From Acidobacteriota bacterium (lineage in GTDB: Bacteria; Acidobacteriota; Blastocatellia; Pyrinomonadales; Pyrinomonadaceae): 46,820 nt of DNA. The translations under genes and the position numbers were made by a program. Shown piece by piece: positions 19,872-27,280 of the stretch. The notes beneath the pieces are model-generated. The model was not told the DNA's origin, ran no database searches, and worked only from the letters and a program-made list of their open reading frames with translations. The stretch's first letter is position 1, and every line of letters begins with the position of its first letter. The stretch spans positions 1 to 46,820 of the forward strand of contig JAFDVJ010000007.1 of NCBI GenBank assembly GCA_018269075.1, read 5' to 3'.

Positions 19872-21925
19872 GTATTTTCCCCCGTTCCTTCGCCCGAGGA
19901 TTTGTTCCTCGGTAAATCGATAATCAATTGCGCCGTTTTCTTCGTCGTGCCCTTTTTGTCATTGGCGGGCGCGGTTTTCGGATCCTTTTTCGGCGTCTTC
20001 AAATCCTTCGTTTTTTCCGAATCGGCGCTCTTTTTGTCGGAAGTCTCGGTTTTGGCCGTTTTATCCGCGTCCTTCTCGGTTCGGGCCTTCTCGTTTTTGG
20101 CCGCCGACCGCGGATCGAGCTCCGACGGGATGTCGTCGGCGGTCAGATTTTCCTGACGCAGGCTGCCGTCCGGCGCGACGTTCAGCTCCGGCAGGATCTG
20201 CTCGGCGATGTCGCGGAAGATCGGGGCCGAGACCTGCCCGCCGTCGCGCGCGCCGACGCCCGGTTCGTCGAGCACGACCGCGATCACGACCGACGGATTT
20301 TCGAGCGGCGCCATTCCGATAAACGACGAGACGTATTTGTTCTCGTTGATCTTTTTGAGCTTCGCGTCGTACTTCCACGCGGTGCCGGTTTTGCCGGCCG
20401 AAGTATAGCCGTTGAGCTGCGCGCGCTTGCCGGTGCCGGTGAGCACGACCTGACGCAGCATCTTTTTCAAAGAACGCGCGGTATCGCTCGTGACGACCTG
20501 TGTTTTCGGGGCCTCGGTCGTACTGAAGATCTTTCCGTCTGCATTTCGAATTTCTTTGATGATGTGCGGCTGAACTCTGATACCGTCATTGGCAATTGTC
20601 GCGTAAGCCGACGCCATTTGCAAAGCCGAAACGCTAATTTCATAGCCGATGCTCATCGACGCCAGCGAGTCGCCGTTCCACGTTTTCGGCGACCGGAAAA
20701 TGCCGCCCGCTTCGGCCGGGAGCTCGACGCCGGTCGGCTGCCCGATGCCGAAGCGCTGGGCGTATTGATAGAAGTTTTCGCGGCCCGTCGCGAGCCCGGT
20801 TTTGATCGCCGCGACATTGCTCGAAACGGCCAGCGCCTCGTCGTAGGACATCCATTTGGTCGCGTGCGGATCGTTGAAGCGGTGGCCGGCGACCTCGATA
20901 TAGCCCTGCGTGCAGTCGACCTGCCCGTTCGGGTTGATGATGCCCTCGTTGAGCGCCGCGCCGTAGGTGATCAGCTTGAAGACCGACCCCGGCGAATAGA
21001 TGTCGTGAATCGCCCGGTTCGTAAAGTTTTCCGGCGCGGATTCGCCGTATTTGTTCGGGTCGAACGTCGGGTAATTGGCCATCGCGAGGATCTCGCCGGT
21101 CTGCGGAACCATCACGATCGCCATCCCGGACTTGGCGGCGGCGTTTTTGACGCCCTGTTCGAGCGCCTGTTCGAGCTTGTACTGAATCGAATAATTAAGC
21201 GTCAGGACGACGTCCTTCGGCGGCTCGCGTTCGGCGTCCTCGTCGGATTCGTCGTAAACGCGGCCGAGCCGGTCGCGGTCCTGCCAGCCCTTGATGATCG
21301 CGCCGCGCAGATTTTCCTCCTGCGACTGCTCGATGCCGGCGCTGCCGACGTCGTCGGCGTTGCTGAAGCCGACGACCTGCGCGGCGAGCGAGTTATACGG
21401 GTACGAGCGCTTCTGCTCTTCCTTCCAGTGAAGACCGGCCGTTTTCGGCAGATCGCTCTTTTTCAGATCCTTGTTTTCGAGCGATTCGTTGAGCTTGCGG
21501 ACGGCGTCCTCGTCGAGCTTGCGGGCGAGCCAGACGAACCGTTTGCCGGCGTCGCGGGCGTCTTTGAGCGATTTGAGAACGTCGGCCGGCTTGAGCTTGA
21601 GCGATTTGGCGACCGCTTTGGCGGTCGTCTCGACGTCGTCGATCTCGCCCGGATCGGCGTAGAGCGATTTGGCCTTGACGCTCATCGCGAGCGCCCGGTT
21701 CGAGCGGTCGTAGATCGTGCCGCGAAGCTGTTTTTCCCGGGTCGTGTCGCGGCGCTGGCTGAGCGCCTTGTCGCGCAGCGCGTCGTGCTGGTTGATCTGC
21801 AAATGAACGAGCCGCACGCCGATTCCGCCGATCCAGAGGACGAGAAAGGCGACGATCAGCATAAACCGCGTGAAAGCCGTCTGCATCGGATTTTTTGTTT
21901 TGTTACGGTCTTTGCGTTTGGACAT
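19868..21925 (-). CDS. ftsI: Septal penicillin-binding protein (FtsI/PBP3-like) with a charged C-terminal tail
   Basis: Class B PBP that crosslinks septal peptidoglycan; 685 residues. A cytoplasmic stub and one transmembrane helix (about 20-40) precede the dimerisation/pedestal domain (RGTIYDRSNRALAMSVKAKS). The transpeptidase has SPGSVFK with Ser314 and Lys317, SSN at 368-370 and KTGT at 512-515. No PASTA repeats follow. Residues about 600-685 form an unusual low-complexity tail rich in Lys, Asp, Thr and Ala (DKTAKTETSDKKSADSEKTK) ending in LIIDLPRNKSSGEG. The tail should be periplasmic and may bind polyanions or other septal proteins. It lies downstream of ftsL and overlaps murF by 4 bp. 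Confidence 0.95.
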   Translation of the reverse strand: MSKRKDRNKTKNPMQTAFTRFMLIVAFLVLWIGGIGVRLVHLQINQHDALRDKALSQRRDTTREKQLRGTIYDRSNRALAMSVKAKSLYADPGEIDDVETTAKAVAKSLKLKPADVLKSLKDARDAGKRFVWLARKLDEDAVRKLNESLENKDLKKSDLPKTAGLHWKEEQKRSYPYNSLAAQVVGFSNADDVGSAGIEQSQEENLRGAIIKGWQDRDRLGRVYDESDEDAEREPPKDVVLTLNYSIQYKLEQALEQGVKNAAAKSGMAIVMVPQTGEILAMANYPTFDPNKYGESAPENFTNRAIHDIYSPGSVFKLITYGAALNEGIINPNGQVDCTQGYIEVAGHRFNDPHATKWMSYDEALAVSSNVAAIKTGLATGRENFYQYAQRFGIGQPTGVELPAEAGGIFRSPKTWNGDSLASMSIGYEISVSALQMASAYATIANDGIRVQPHIIKEIRNADGKIFSTTEAPKTQVVTSDTARSLKKMLRQVVLTGTGKRAQLNGYTSAGKTGTAWKYDAKLKKINENKYVSSFIGMAPLENPSVVIAVVLDEPGVGARDGGQVSAPIFRDIAEQILPELNVAPDGSLRQENLTADDIPSELDPRSAAKNEKARTEKDADKTAKTETSDKKSADSEKTKDLKTPKKDPKTAPANDKKGTTKKTAQLIIDLPRNKSSGEGTGENT

Positions 21926-21988
21926 TTTTCAACTTCTGCGCGGAGCCTGTTCACGATCCGCCGTTTTTATCACAACTAAACAAGCCGG

Positions 21989-22525
21989 CTACTTTTTGGC
22001 GATTTTCACCGGCGGCGCGGTTCGGTCGTCCTTTTGGGCGGCGCGCGGCTTATCCTTCGACGAGCCGTCCTTGCCGTTTTTTTCGGCCGGCCGGTCGTTC
22101 GCGTTCTTTTCGGCGACGGCCGGCTTCGGCTTATCGTCCGCGTTTTTCGCGTTCGGCGAAGCGTCCGGTTTGGCGTCATCCGACCGGACGGTTTCGAAGC
22201 TGCTCGCGGTGATCTCGGTCAGCCCGAGCTTTTTCGCGGCCTTTTTGAGCTCGGCCGGCGAGAGCGCGATTTCCTTTAACAGAAGCAGCCGGCGCTTTTC
22301 GGATTCGAGATCGTCGATCTGTTTCTTCAGCCCCGAATTCTTGATGCCGAAATCGATCGACGAAAAATGAGCCCGGGCGGCGAGAAAAAAGCCGCCGACC
22401 AGAAAGACCCCGCAGACGAGCGTCAGAATACAGTAACGCCACGGGATCGGGTCTTTTTCCCGACGGATTTTATCGCTTTTTCCGGTTTTCGGCAGGCTTT
22501 TCTTCTTCACGGCACTCTTCTCCAA
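21989..22525 (-). CDS. ftsL: FtsL-like bitopic division protein
   Basis: 178 residues; assigned by topology and position, since FtsL sequences are poorly conserved. A basic N-terminus (about 1-25) precedes one transmembrane helix at about 28-50 (YCILTLVCGVFLVGGFFLAA). A coiled coil with regular Leu spacing follows (NSGLKKQIDDLESEKRRLLL), typical of FtsL. The last 70 residues are low complexity, rich in Lys, Asp, Ala and Pro, like the tail of the neighbouring FtsI. It starts 4 nt from the rsmH stop and is followed by ftsI, the canonical FtsL location. Confidence 0.85.
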   Translation of the reverse strand: MEKSAVKKKSLPKTGKSDKIRREKDPIPWRYCILTLVCGVFLVGGFFLAARAHFSSIDFGIKNSGLKKQIDDLESEKRRLLLLKEIALSPAELKKAAKKLGLTEITASSFETVRSDDAKPDASPNAKNADDKPKPAVAEKNANDRPAEKNGKDGSSKDKPRAAQKDDRTAPPVKIAKK

Positions 22526-22529
22526 TTAA

Positions 22530-23483
22530 TTACACCTTTCGGCAAACACGAAGTTTGGCGCTGCGGGCGCGAGGATTGTTTTCGATTTCAATTTCGCCCG
22601 GCGCGATCGGTTTGCGCGTCAGAATTTCAACTTTCTTTTCCGCTCCGCAAACGCATCGGGGCAAACGCGGCGGGCAGGAACATTCTCCGGTAAGTTTCCG
22701 GAAAGTCTGTTTGACGATGCGGTCCTCCAATGAGTGAAAGGTAATGACCGCCAGCTTTCCGTCTGTTTTCAATATTTCAACCGCATCGCGGATGAACCCT
22801 TCTAAAATCTCGATTTCACCGTTAACGGCGATTCTCAACGCCTGAAAAGTGCGGGTCGCCGGGTGAATCTTGTCTTTCGATCGGCCGCGGCCGATCGCTT
22901 TTTCGACCGTTTCGGCCAGCTCGCGGGTCGTTCTGACCGGCTCGCCGATTTCTCTTTTCCAAACGATGCGGCGCGCGATGCGCCGCGAAAATCTTTCCTC
23001 GCCGTAGTTGTAGATCAGATCGGCGATCTCCTCTTCCGACAGCCGTTCGAGCAGTTCGGCCGCCGTTTCCTCGCCTGAGCCGGCGTTCATCCGCATATCG
23101 AGCGGCGCGTCGAACCGAAAGCTGAAGCCGCGTTCCGGGCGGTCGAACTGGAGCGACGAAACGCCGAGATCGGCCAGCACGCCGTTCACCGTTCGAACAC
23201 CGGCGGCTTCGAGCACTTCTTTGAGCGCCGCGAAATTCGCGTGAACGATCCGCGCCCGTTCGCCGAATCCGGCGAGCCGCCGTTGCGCCAGCGCGATCGC
23301 TTCCGTGTCGCGGTCGAGCCCGATCAGCCGAACGTCCGGAGCGGCACTTAAAATCGCTTCGGCGTGGCCGGCGAGGCCGAGCGTGGCGTCGACGAAAATC
23401 CCGCCCGCCTGCGGCGCCAGCATTTCGAGGCACTCGTTCAGCAGAACCGAGGCGTGCAGATTTTCGACTTTTTCCGACGACAT
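22530..23483 (-). CDS. rsmH: 16S rRNA (cytosine1402-N4)-methyltransferase RsmH (MraW)
   Basis: SAM-dependent methyltransferase acting on C1402 of 16S rRNA. About 317 residues from ATG 23483, close to the usual 313; an upstream GTG at 23516 would add 11 residues of atypical sequence. N-terminus ENLHASVLLNECLEML, SAM motif GIFVDATLGLAGHAEAIL, LIGLDRDTEAIALAQ, GVLADLGVSSLQFDRPERGF, and the C-terminal block ITFHSLEDRIVKQTFRKL with a CSCPPRLPRC region, all typical of RsmH. It is the first gene of the dcw cluster here because mraZ is missing upstream. Confidence 0.96.
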   Translation of the reverse strand: MSSEKVENLHASVLLNECLEMLAPQAGGIFVDATLGLAGHAEAILSAAPDVRLIGLDRDTEAIALAQRRLAGFGERARIVHANFAALKEVLEAAGVRTVNGVLADLGVSSLQFDRPERGFSFRFDAPLDMRMNAGSGEETAAELLERLSEEEIADLIYNYGEERFSRRIARRIVWKREIGEPVRTTRELAETVEKAIGRGRSKDKIHPATRTFQALRIAVNGEIEILEGFIRDAVEILKTDGKLAVITFHSLEDRIVKQTFRKLTGECSCPPRLPRCVCGAEKKVEILTRKPIAPGEIEIENNPRARSAKLRVCRKV

Positions 23484-23918
23484 CTTCAAAGAACACCGAC
23501 CCCGTTTTCGAGACACAAATATACCGTGGGGTCGCTTGTCAAACCTCGTATCAAATATGTTAATTTATTTTTGAAGTCACACGGGGAAAACTGAATTTTT
23601 AACTGACCGTCTTTTTTTCTTTTATCTGATTCCCGTGTTTTATCAATTTGAAATTTTCTTGGGTTAAAGTGCTTAAACCTTAAACACTCGGCTTGTGGAA
23701 ATCTTTTGTACCCGAAAACTTTATCTTTGGGGCATTTTCAACTACTTGCAAGCATATTACAAGGTTTTTTTATCATCTGTCAAGACATTCCGGCAAAAAA
23801 ATGTCATTAATCAAGTGTTTAATTTTCCAAGTTAAACTGTGGAAAACTTTTCAGCCGGCGAGCCTTATTTTTCTTTCCCGCCCAATTGGTTTAAAGTTAA
23901 GAATTTACACCTGACGAT
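23484..23918. promoter_or_regulatory. AT-rich divergent spacer between rsmH and the ZIP transporter; likely dcw promoter region
   Basis: About 400 bp with no supportable gene and much lower GC than its surroundings. For the minus-strand dcw cluster, TTGACA is present at 23542-23537, with TATATT or TATTTG downstream at a non-ideal spacing, so the promoter is only a candidate. The motif AAGTGYTTAA occurs three times: about 23668-23677, 23681-23690 (inverted) and 23813-23822. Two DnaA-box-like TGTGGAAA sequences lie near 23693 and 23838. No repeated TGGG boxes of the type bound by MraZ are seen, in keeping with the missing mraZ. Confidence 0.4.
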
Positions 23919-24722
23919 ATGGGCGCGTCTTTTATACAACTTCTCATTTTCGGCGCGGCCGCGGCCGCGGCCAACGTTCTCGGCGGACTGATCCTGTTCC
24001 CGCCCGGGATTCACAAGAATCTGAAAAAGCTCCTCGCCTATATTCTCGCGCTCGGCGCCGGCTTTATGCTGAGCGTCGTGTTCGTCGACGTCCTGCCCGA
24101 AGTCTTCGAGATCTGGCAGAAAAAAGAAAATTCCGCGTCGAGCGAAACGCTGATCTATCCGATGGTGCTGCTGCTCGGCGGCTATCTGCTGACGCAGTTT
24201 TTCGAGCATACGATCGCCCCGCATTTTCATCTCGGCGAGGAAGTTCATTCCGATCACCTGATTTCGACGAAATCCGTCTATACAGCGGTCGGCGGACTGC
24301 TGATCCACACGTTTTTCGACGGCGTTTCGATCGCCGCGGCCGCGCAGGTCGATTTCAAGGTCGGCGTCCTCGTCTTTCTCGCGATCCTGCTCCATAAATT
24401 TCCCGAGGGCTTTACGATCGCCTCGATGATCCTCGCCGCCGGCAAGGGATTCCGGGCGGTTCTCGTCGGCACTTCCCTGCTCGGTCTGATGACGCTCGTC
24501 GGCGTCCTGCTCTTTTACCTGATCGGCCCGGCGATCGGCTTTACGGTCGCCTACGCGCTGCCGCTCGCGAGCGGCGTCACGCTCTACGTCGCGGCCAGCG
24601 ACCTGATTCCCGAGGTCAATCATCACGGCGGCAAACGCCCGCTCGTCTCGCTCTCGGTCTTCGCCGGCGTCGCCCTGTTTTTCGCCCTCCATTTCGCGCT
24701 CCACGGCATTTTCGAAAGTTAG
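23919..24722 (+). CDS. ZIP family divalent metal transporter
   Basis: Inner-membrane metal uptake protein, probably for zinc or a related divalent cation; 267 residues with about eight hydrophobic helices. The TM4 metal site is HTFFDGVSIAAAAQ (HxxxD pattern). The TM5 site is LLHKFPEGFTIASM, where HKFPEG replaces the common HEIPEG or HNFPEG. A His-bearing loop (FEHTIAPHFHLGEEVHSDH) precedes TM4, as in many ZIP proteins. TM2 has LAYILALGAGFMLSVVFVDV, with the acidic residue seen in the family. Metal specificity cannot be read from sequence alone. It stands divergently from the dcw cluster, followed by the TPM gene. Confidence 0.93.
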   Translation: MGASFIQLLIFGAAAAAANVLGGLILFPPGIHKNLKKLLAYILALGAGFMLSVVFVDVLPEVFEIWQKKENSASSETLIYPMVLLLGGYLLTQFFEHTIAPHFHLGEEVHSDHLISTKSVYTAVGGLLIHTFFDGVSIAAAAQVDFKVGVLVFLAILLHKFPEGFTIASMILAAGKGFRAVLVGTSLLGLMTLVGVLLFYLIGPAIGFTVAYALPLASGVTLYVAASDLIPEVNHHGGKRPLVSLSVFAGVALFFALHFALHGIFES

Positions 24723-24765
24723 AACCTTAAGCCGCGGTTTTCGTATTTCTTACGGATTTGGCAGA

Positions 24766-25686
24766 ATGGTTTATAGGATGAGTAATTTTCGGCAACTGCG
24801 CGGCACCTTAACGATTCTGGTCGCACTGCTCCTCGGCGGCCTCGCAACTTTTGGTCAAAGCGCGACGCCCTTCTCGATCGACGTCGCGCCGATCGCCAAC
24901 AACGGCCAGCCGGTCAACGATTACGCGAACGTCATCGACGACGCGGTCGAACAGCAGATCAACCAGAAAATCAAGGACTTTATGAAGCGGACGAACCCGC
25001 CGGTCGTGCTCGCGGTGGCGACCGTCCGGACGACCGGCGACCGTCCGATCTTCGATTATTCGCTGGCCGTCGCGCGCGGCTGGAAAATCGGCTCGAAAAC
25101 CGACGACAACCCGAGCGCGCTGCTCTTCGTCGCGATCGACGACCGCAAATATCAAACGCAGGTCAGCCGCGACCTCGAAGACGAGCTGCCCGACGGGCTC
25201 GCCGGCCAGCTCCAGCGGCAGTATCTGATCCCGGCCTTCAAACAGGGCGATTACACGAAAGGCATCAACGACACGATCGACGCCTACATCCGGACGATCG
25301 AATCGCGGCTGAGCGGCACGACGACGACCGGCCAGACGCAGCCGGGGCCGACGCCCGCGACGACCCGCAAATCGTCGTCGCCGTTTTCGACGGCTGGAAT
25401 CTGCTGTCTGATCGTCATCATCCTGTTGTTCGTCCTGATCTTCAGCCGCCGCGGCGGCCGGGGCGGCGGCGGCCGCTGGGGCGGAGGCGGCGGCGGCGGA
25501 AGCGCGCTGCCGTGGATCGTCGGCTCGATCATCGCCAACAGCGCCAGCCGTTCGGGCGGCTCGTCGTCGTGGGGCGGCGGCGGAAGCAGCGACTGGGGCG
25601 GCGGCGGATCGTCGGGCGGCGGCGACTGGGGCGGCTTCGGCGGCGGCGGCGATTTCGGCGGCGGCGGCGCGGGCGGCGACTGGTAG
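24766..25686 (+). CDS. TPM-domain (YgcG/Psb32-type) exported membrane protein with a Gly/Trp-rich tail
   Basis: 306 residues. The signal peptide ends near TFGQS (about 30-35). The TPM domain (about 45-175) shows VNDYANVIDDAVEQQINQKI, an NPPVVLAVATVRT strand, LAVARGWKIGSK and NPSALLFVAIDDRKYQTQVS, the typical arrangement. A Thr/Pro linker leads to one transmembrane helix (GICCLIVIILLFVLIF) and a tail of about 85 residues made almost only of Gly, Ser, Trp and Asp, as in the YgcG family. Related proteins have been linked to membrane stress and repair of photosystem II, but the function here is unknown. No convincing Shine-Dalgarno precedes ATG 24766; the in-frame ATG at 24778 is possible. It is followed by a nucleotidyltransferase-like gene and lemA; TPM and LemA genes often occur together. 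Confidence 0.9.
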   Translation: MVYRMSNFRQLRGTLTILVALLLGGLATFGQSATPFSIDVAPIANNGQPVNDYANVIDDAVEQQINQKIKDFMKRTNPPVVLAVATVRTTGDRPIFDYSLAVARGWKIGSKTDDNPSALLFVAIDDRKYQTQVSRDLEDELPDGLAGQLQRQYLIPAFKQGDYTKGINDTIDAYIRTIESRLSGTTTTGQTQPGPTPATTRKSSSPFSTAGICCLIVIILLFVLIFSRRGGRGGGGRWGGGGGGGSALPWIVGSIIANSASRSGGSSSWGGGGSSDWGGGGSSGGGDWGGFGGGGDFGGGGAGGDW

Positions 25687-25688
25687 TC

Positions 25689-25723
25689 GATGTCGGATGT
25701 CGGATGTCCGATGTCGGATTTAA
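25689..25723. repeat. Heptamer array GATGTCG after the TPM gene
   Basis: GATGTCG, GATGTCG, GATGTCC, GATGTCG and GATTTAA in succession, 3 nt after the stop codon. The GGATGTC phase of the same heptamer recurs inside the small gene at 27432-27459. No pairing arm is evident, but GATGTCC and GATGTCG overlap partly complementary sequence (CGGATGTCCG is nearly palindromic). Confidence 0.8.
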
Positions 25724-25739
25724 GTTTTGAACTTGTGAG

Positions 25740-26462
25740 ATGAAAAATCAATTTGAAGCATTTCTTGACGATTTGAAAACGGCGCACGGGAAAAATCTGG
25801 CGAGCGTGATTTTTTACGGCTCGGCGGCGGCCGGCGATTTTATGCCGGAACCGGCGGATTACCGGCTGCTCGTCGCGCTCCGCCGGATCACGCCCGAGGA
25901 TTTGCGCCGGTCGAACGCCGTGATGCGCGAATGGACGCGGCTCGGCTTTCACGTTCCGGTTTATTTTACGGTCGACGAGATCCGGACGGCTTCGGACGTC
26001 TTCCCGATCGAGTTTCACAATATGGAGCGCAGCCGGCTCGTATTGTTCGGCGAGGACGTGCTCGCCGACCTCGAAATTTCCGACCGCTTTCTGCGCCACC
26101 AGACCGAATACGAGCTGCGCAGCAAGCTGATCCGCCTGCGCCGCGCCTATATTCCGGCGTCCGCGTCGGTCGAGGGGCTGACCCGGCTGATGGCCGAAAG
26201 CCTCGCGAGCTTCGCCTCGCTCTTTCGCGCCGTGCTCCGGCTGAAAGGCGTCGAACCGCCGGTTCAGAAACACCGCGTCGTCGCGCTGACGGCGCAGGAA
26301 TTAGGGCTCGACGGAAAACCGTTCGAAAAGATCTTCAACATTCGGGAGGACAATTTCGCCGAAAAGCTCGACGAGGTCTCGGCCAACGAGCTTTTCGCCG
26401 GCTATCTCGAACAGATCGAAGCCGTCATCGCGGCGGTCGACGAGCTGGATAAAAAGTCTTGA
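25740..26462 (+). CDS. Nucleotidyltransferase-like protein with a degenerate catalytic motif
   Basis: 240 residues. The N-terminal part looks like a minimal nucleotidyltransferase (Pol beta superfamily) fold: LASVIFYGSAAAGDFMPEPA followed by DYRLLVAL. The canonical pattern is GSxARG with SDxDL; here ADYRLLV keeps only one of the two metal-binding Asp residues, so catalysis is doubtful. The C-terminal half (about 110-240) is helical, with ELRSKLIRLRRAYIPASA and a segment rich in Ala, Ser and Leu, like the HEPN-type helical partner regions of such proteins. It sits between the TPM and LemA genes. The stop codon lies inside a period-7 repeat element. Confidence 0.75.
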   Translation: MKNQFEAFLDDLKTAHGKNLASVIFYGSAAAGDFMPEPADYRLLVALRRITPEDLRRSNAVMREWTRLGFHVPVYFTVDEIRTASDVFPIEFHNMERSRLVLFGEDVLADLEISDRFLRHQTEYELRSKLIRLRRAYIPASASVEGLTRLMAESLASFASLFRAVLRLKGVEPPVQKHRVVALTAQELGLDGKPFEKIFNIREDNFAEKLDEVSANELFAGYLEQIEAVIAAVDELDKKS

Positions 26463-26519
26463 GTCTTGGGTCTGAAGTCCTGAGTCGGAAATGCGAACAA
26501 AGACATCGGACTCAGGACT
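26456..26519. repeat. Heptamer-arm hairpin, GTCTTGA family
   Basis: Five degenerate heptamers in register: GTCTTGA GTCTTGG, GTCTGAA GTCCTGA and GTCGGAA (26456-26490). The right arm GACTCAGGACT at 26509-26519 is the exact complement of AGTCCTGAGTC at 26476-26486. It begins inside the last codons of the upstream gene and ends about 8 nt before the lemA promoter. Confidence 0.8.
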
Positions 26520-26526
26520 GGCAAAA

Positions 26527-26535
26527 TGTTATAAT
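26527..26535 (+). promoter_or_regulatory. Extended -10 promoter of lemA
   Basis: TGTTATAAT matches the extended -10 consensus exactly (TG, one base, TATAAT at 26530-26535). There is no good -35 hexamer at 17-18 nt, as is common for extended -10 promoters. The expected start point near 26542 leaves a leader of about 19 nt that includes the lemA Shine-Dalgarno. Confidence 0.6.
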
Positions 26536-26560
26536 CGAATCAAACGAGGAGAAGAAAATT

Positions 26561-27205
26561 ATGAGAAGAGCAATTTTATTGACGATCGCCTTTATTTTCG
26601 TGTTCGGCCTGTCGGGCTGCAGCTACAACGACCTGACGGCCAAACAGCAAAAGGTCAAATCGAGCTGGGCCGGCGTCGAAACGCAGCTTCAGCGGCGCGG
26701 CGACCTGATCAATAATCTCGCCGAAGCCGCCAAAATGGCCGGCGTTCAGGAACAGGAAGTTTTCGGCAAGATCGCCGACGCGCGGTCGAAACTCTTAAAC
26801 GCCCAGCAGGCCGCGCCGTCGAACTCGGACGGCGACAAATCGCCCGAGCAGAAACAGGCCGTTCTCGAAGCCAACAACGGCCTCGGCACGGCGCTCGGAC
26901 GGCTGCTCGTGCTGCAGGAAAATTATCCGCAATTGCGCTCGAACGAGAATTTTCTCAAACTTCAGGACGAGCTTTCGGGCACCGAAAACCGGATCGGCGT
27001 CGCCCGCATCGATTACAATAAAGCGGTCGAAGACTACAACACGACGCGGAATTCCTTCCCGACCGTGCTGACGGCGAGCCTGCTCGGCTTCAAGGAAGAA
27101 CCGTATTTCAAGGCCGACGAAGCCTCGAAGGAAGCGCCGAAGCTCGACGCCGATTCGCTCCGCAAAAAAGATGCGCCGCCCGCTCCCGCTCCGGCCAACA
27201 AATAA
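26561..27205 (+). CDS. LemA family lipoprotein
   Basis: 214 residues from ATG 26561, with GAGGAG about 9 nt upstream. The N-terminal signal peptide carries a lipobox, FGLSGC with Cys20, so it is probably a lipoprotein rather than the usual single-helix LemA. The LemA helical bundle follows: SYNDLTAKQQKVKSSWAGVE, RRGDLINNLAEAAK, then LEANNGLGTALGRLLVLQEN, YPQLRSNENFLKLQDELSGT and ENRIGVARIDYNKAVEDYN, which are all strong family blocks. A Pro/Ala/Lys-rich tail follows the bundle. Its biochemical role is not established. It has its own promoter and is followed by a strong bidirectional terminator. Confidence 0.95.
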   Translation: MRRAILLTIAFIFVFGLSGCSYNDLTAKQQKVKSSWAGVETQLQRRGDLINNLAEAAKMAGVQEQEVFGKIADARSKLLNAQQAAPSNSDGDKSPEQKQAVLEANNGLGTALGRLLVLQENYPQLRSNENFLKLQDELSGTENRIGVARIDYNKAVEDYNTTRNSFPTVLTASLLGFKEEPYFKADEASKEAPKLDADSLRKKDAPPAPAPANK

Positions 27206-27229
27206 AATTCGGATGATTTAGCAAAAAGG

Positions 27230-27263
27230 GCGGCCCGTCGTAATCGACGGGCCGCATTTTTTT
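27230..27263. terminator. Bidirectional terminator between lemA and the BMC locus
   Basis: Perfect 11-bp stem (GCGGCCCGTCG at 27230-27240 and its complement at 27245-27255) with a TAAT loop, followed by eight T on the plus strand. On the minus strand the stem is followed by CCTTTTT. It lies 25 nt after the lemA stop and 26 nt after the end of the convergent minus-strand gene, so it can serve both. Confidence 0.93.
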
Positions 27264-27280
27264 TCTTTGTTTTGCTTCGG

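Noticed and set aside
19928..21979. 683-codon plus-strand ORF opposite ftsI
   Set aside because: Pure antisense shadow of a full-length PBP with intact active-site motifs.
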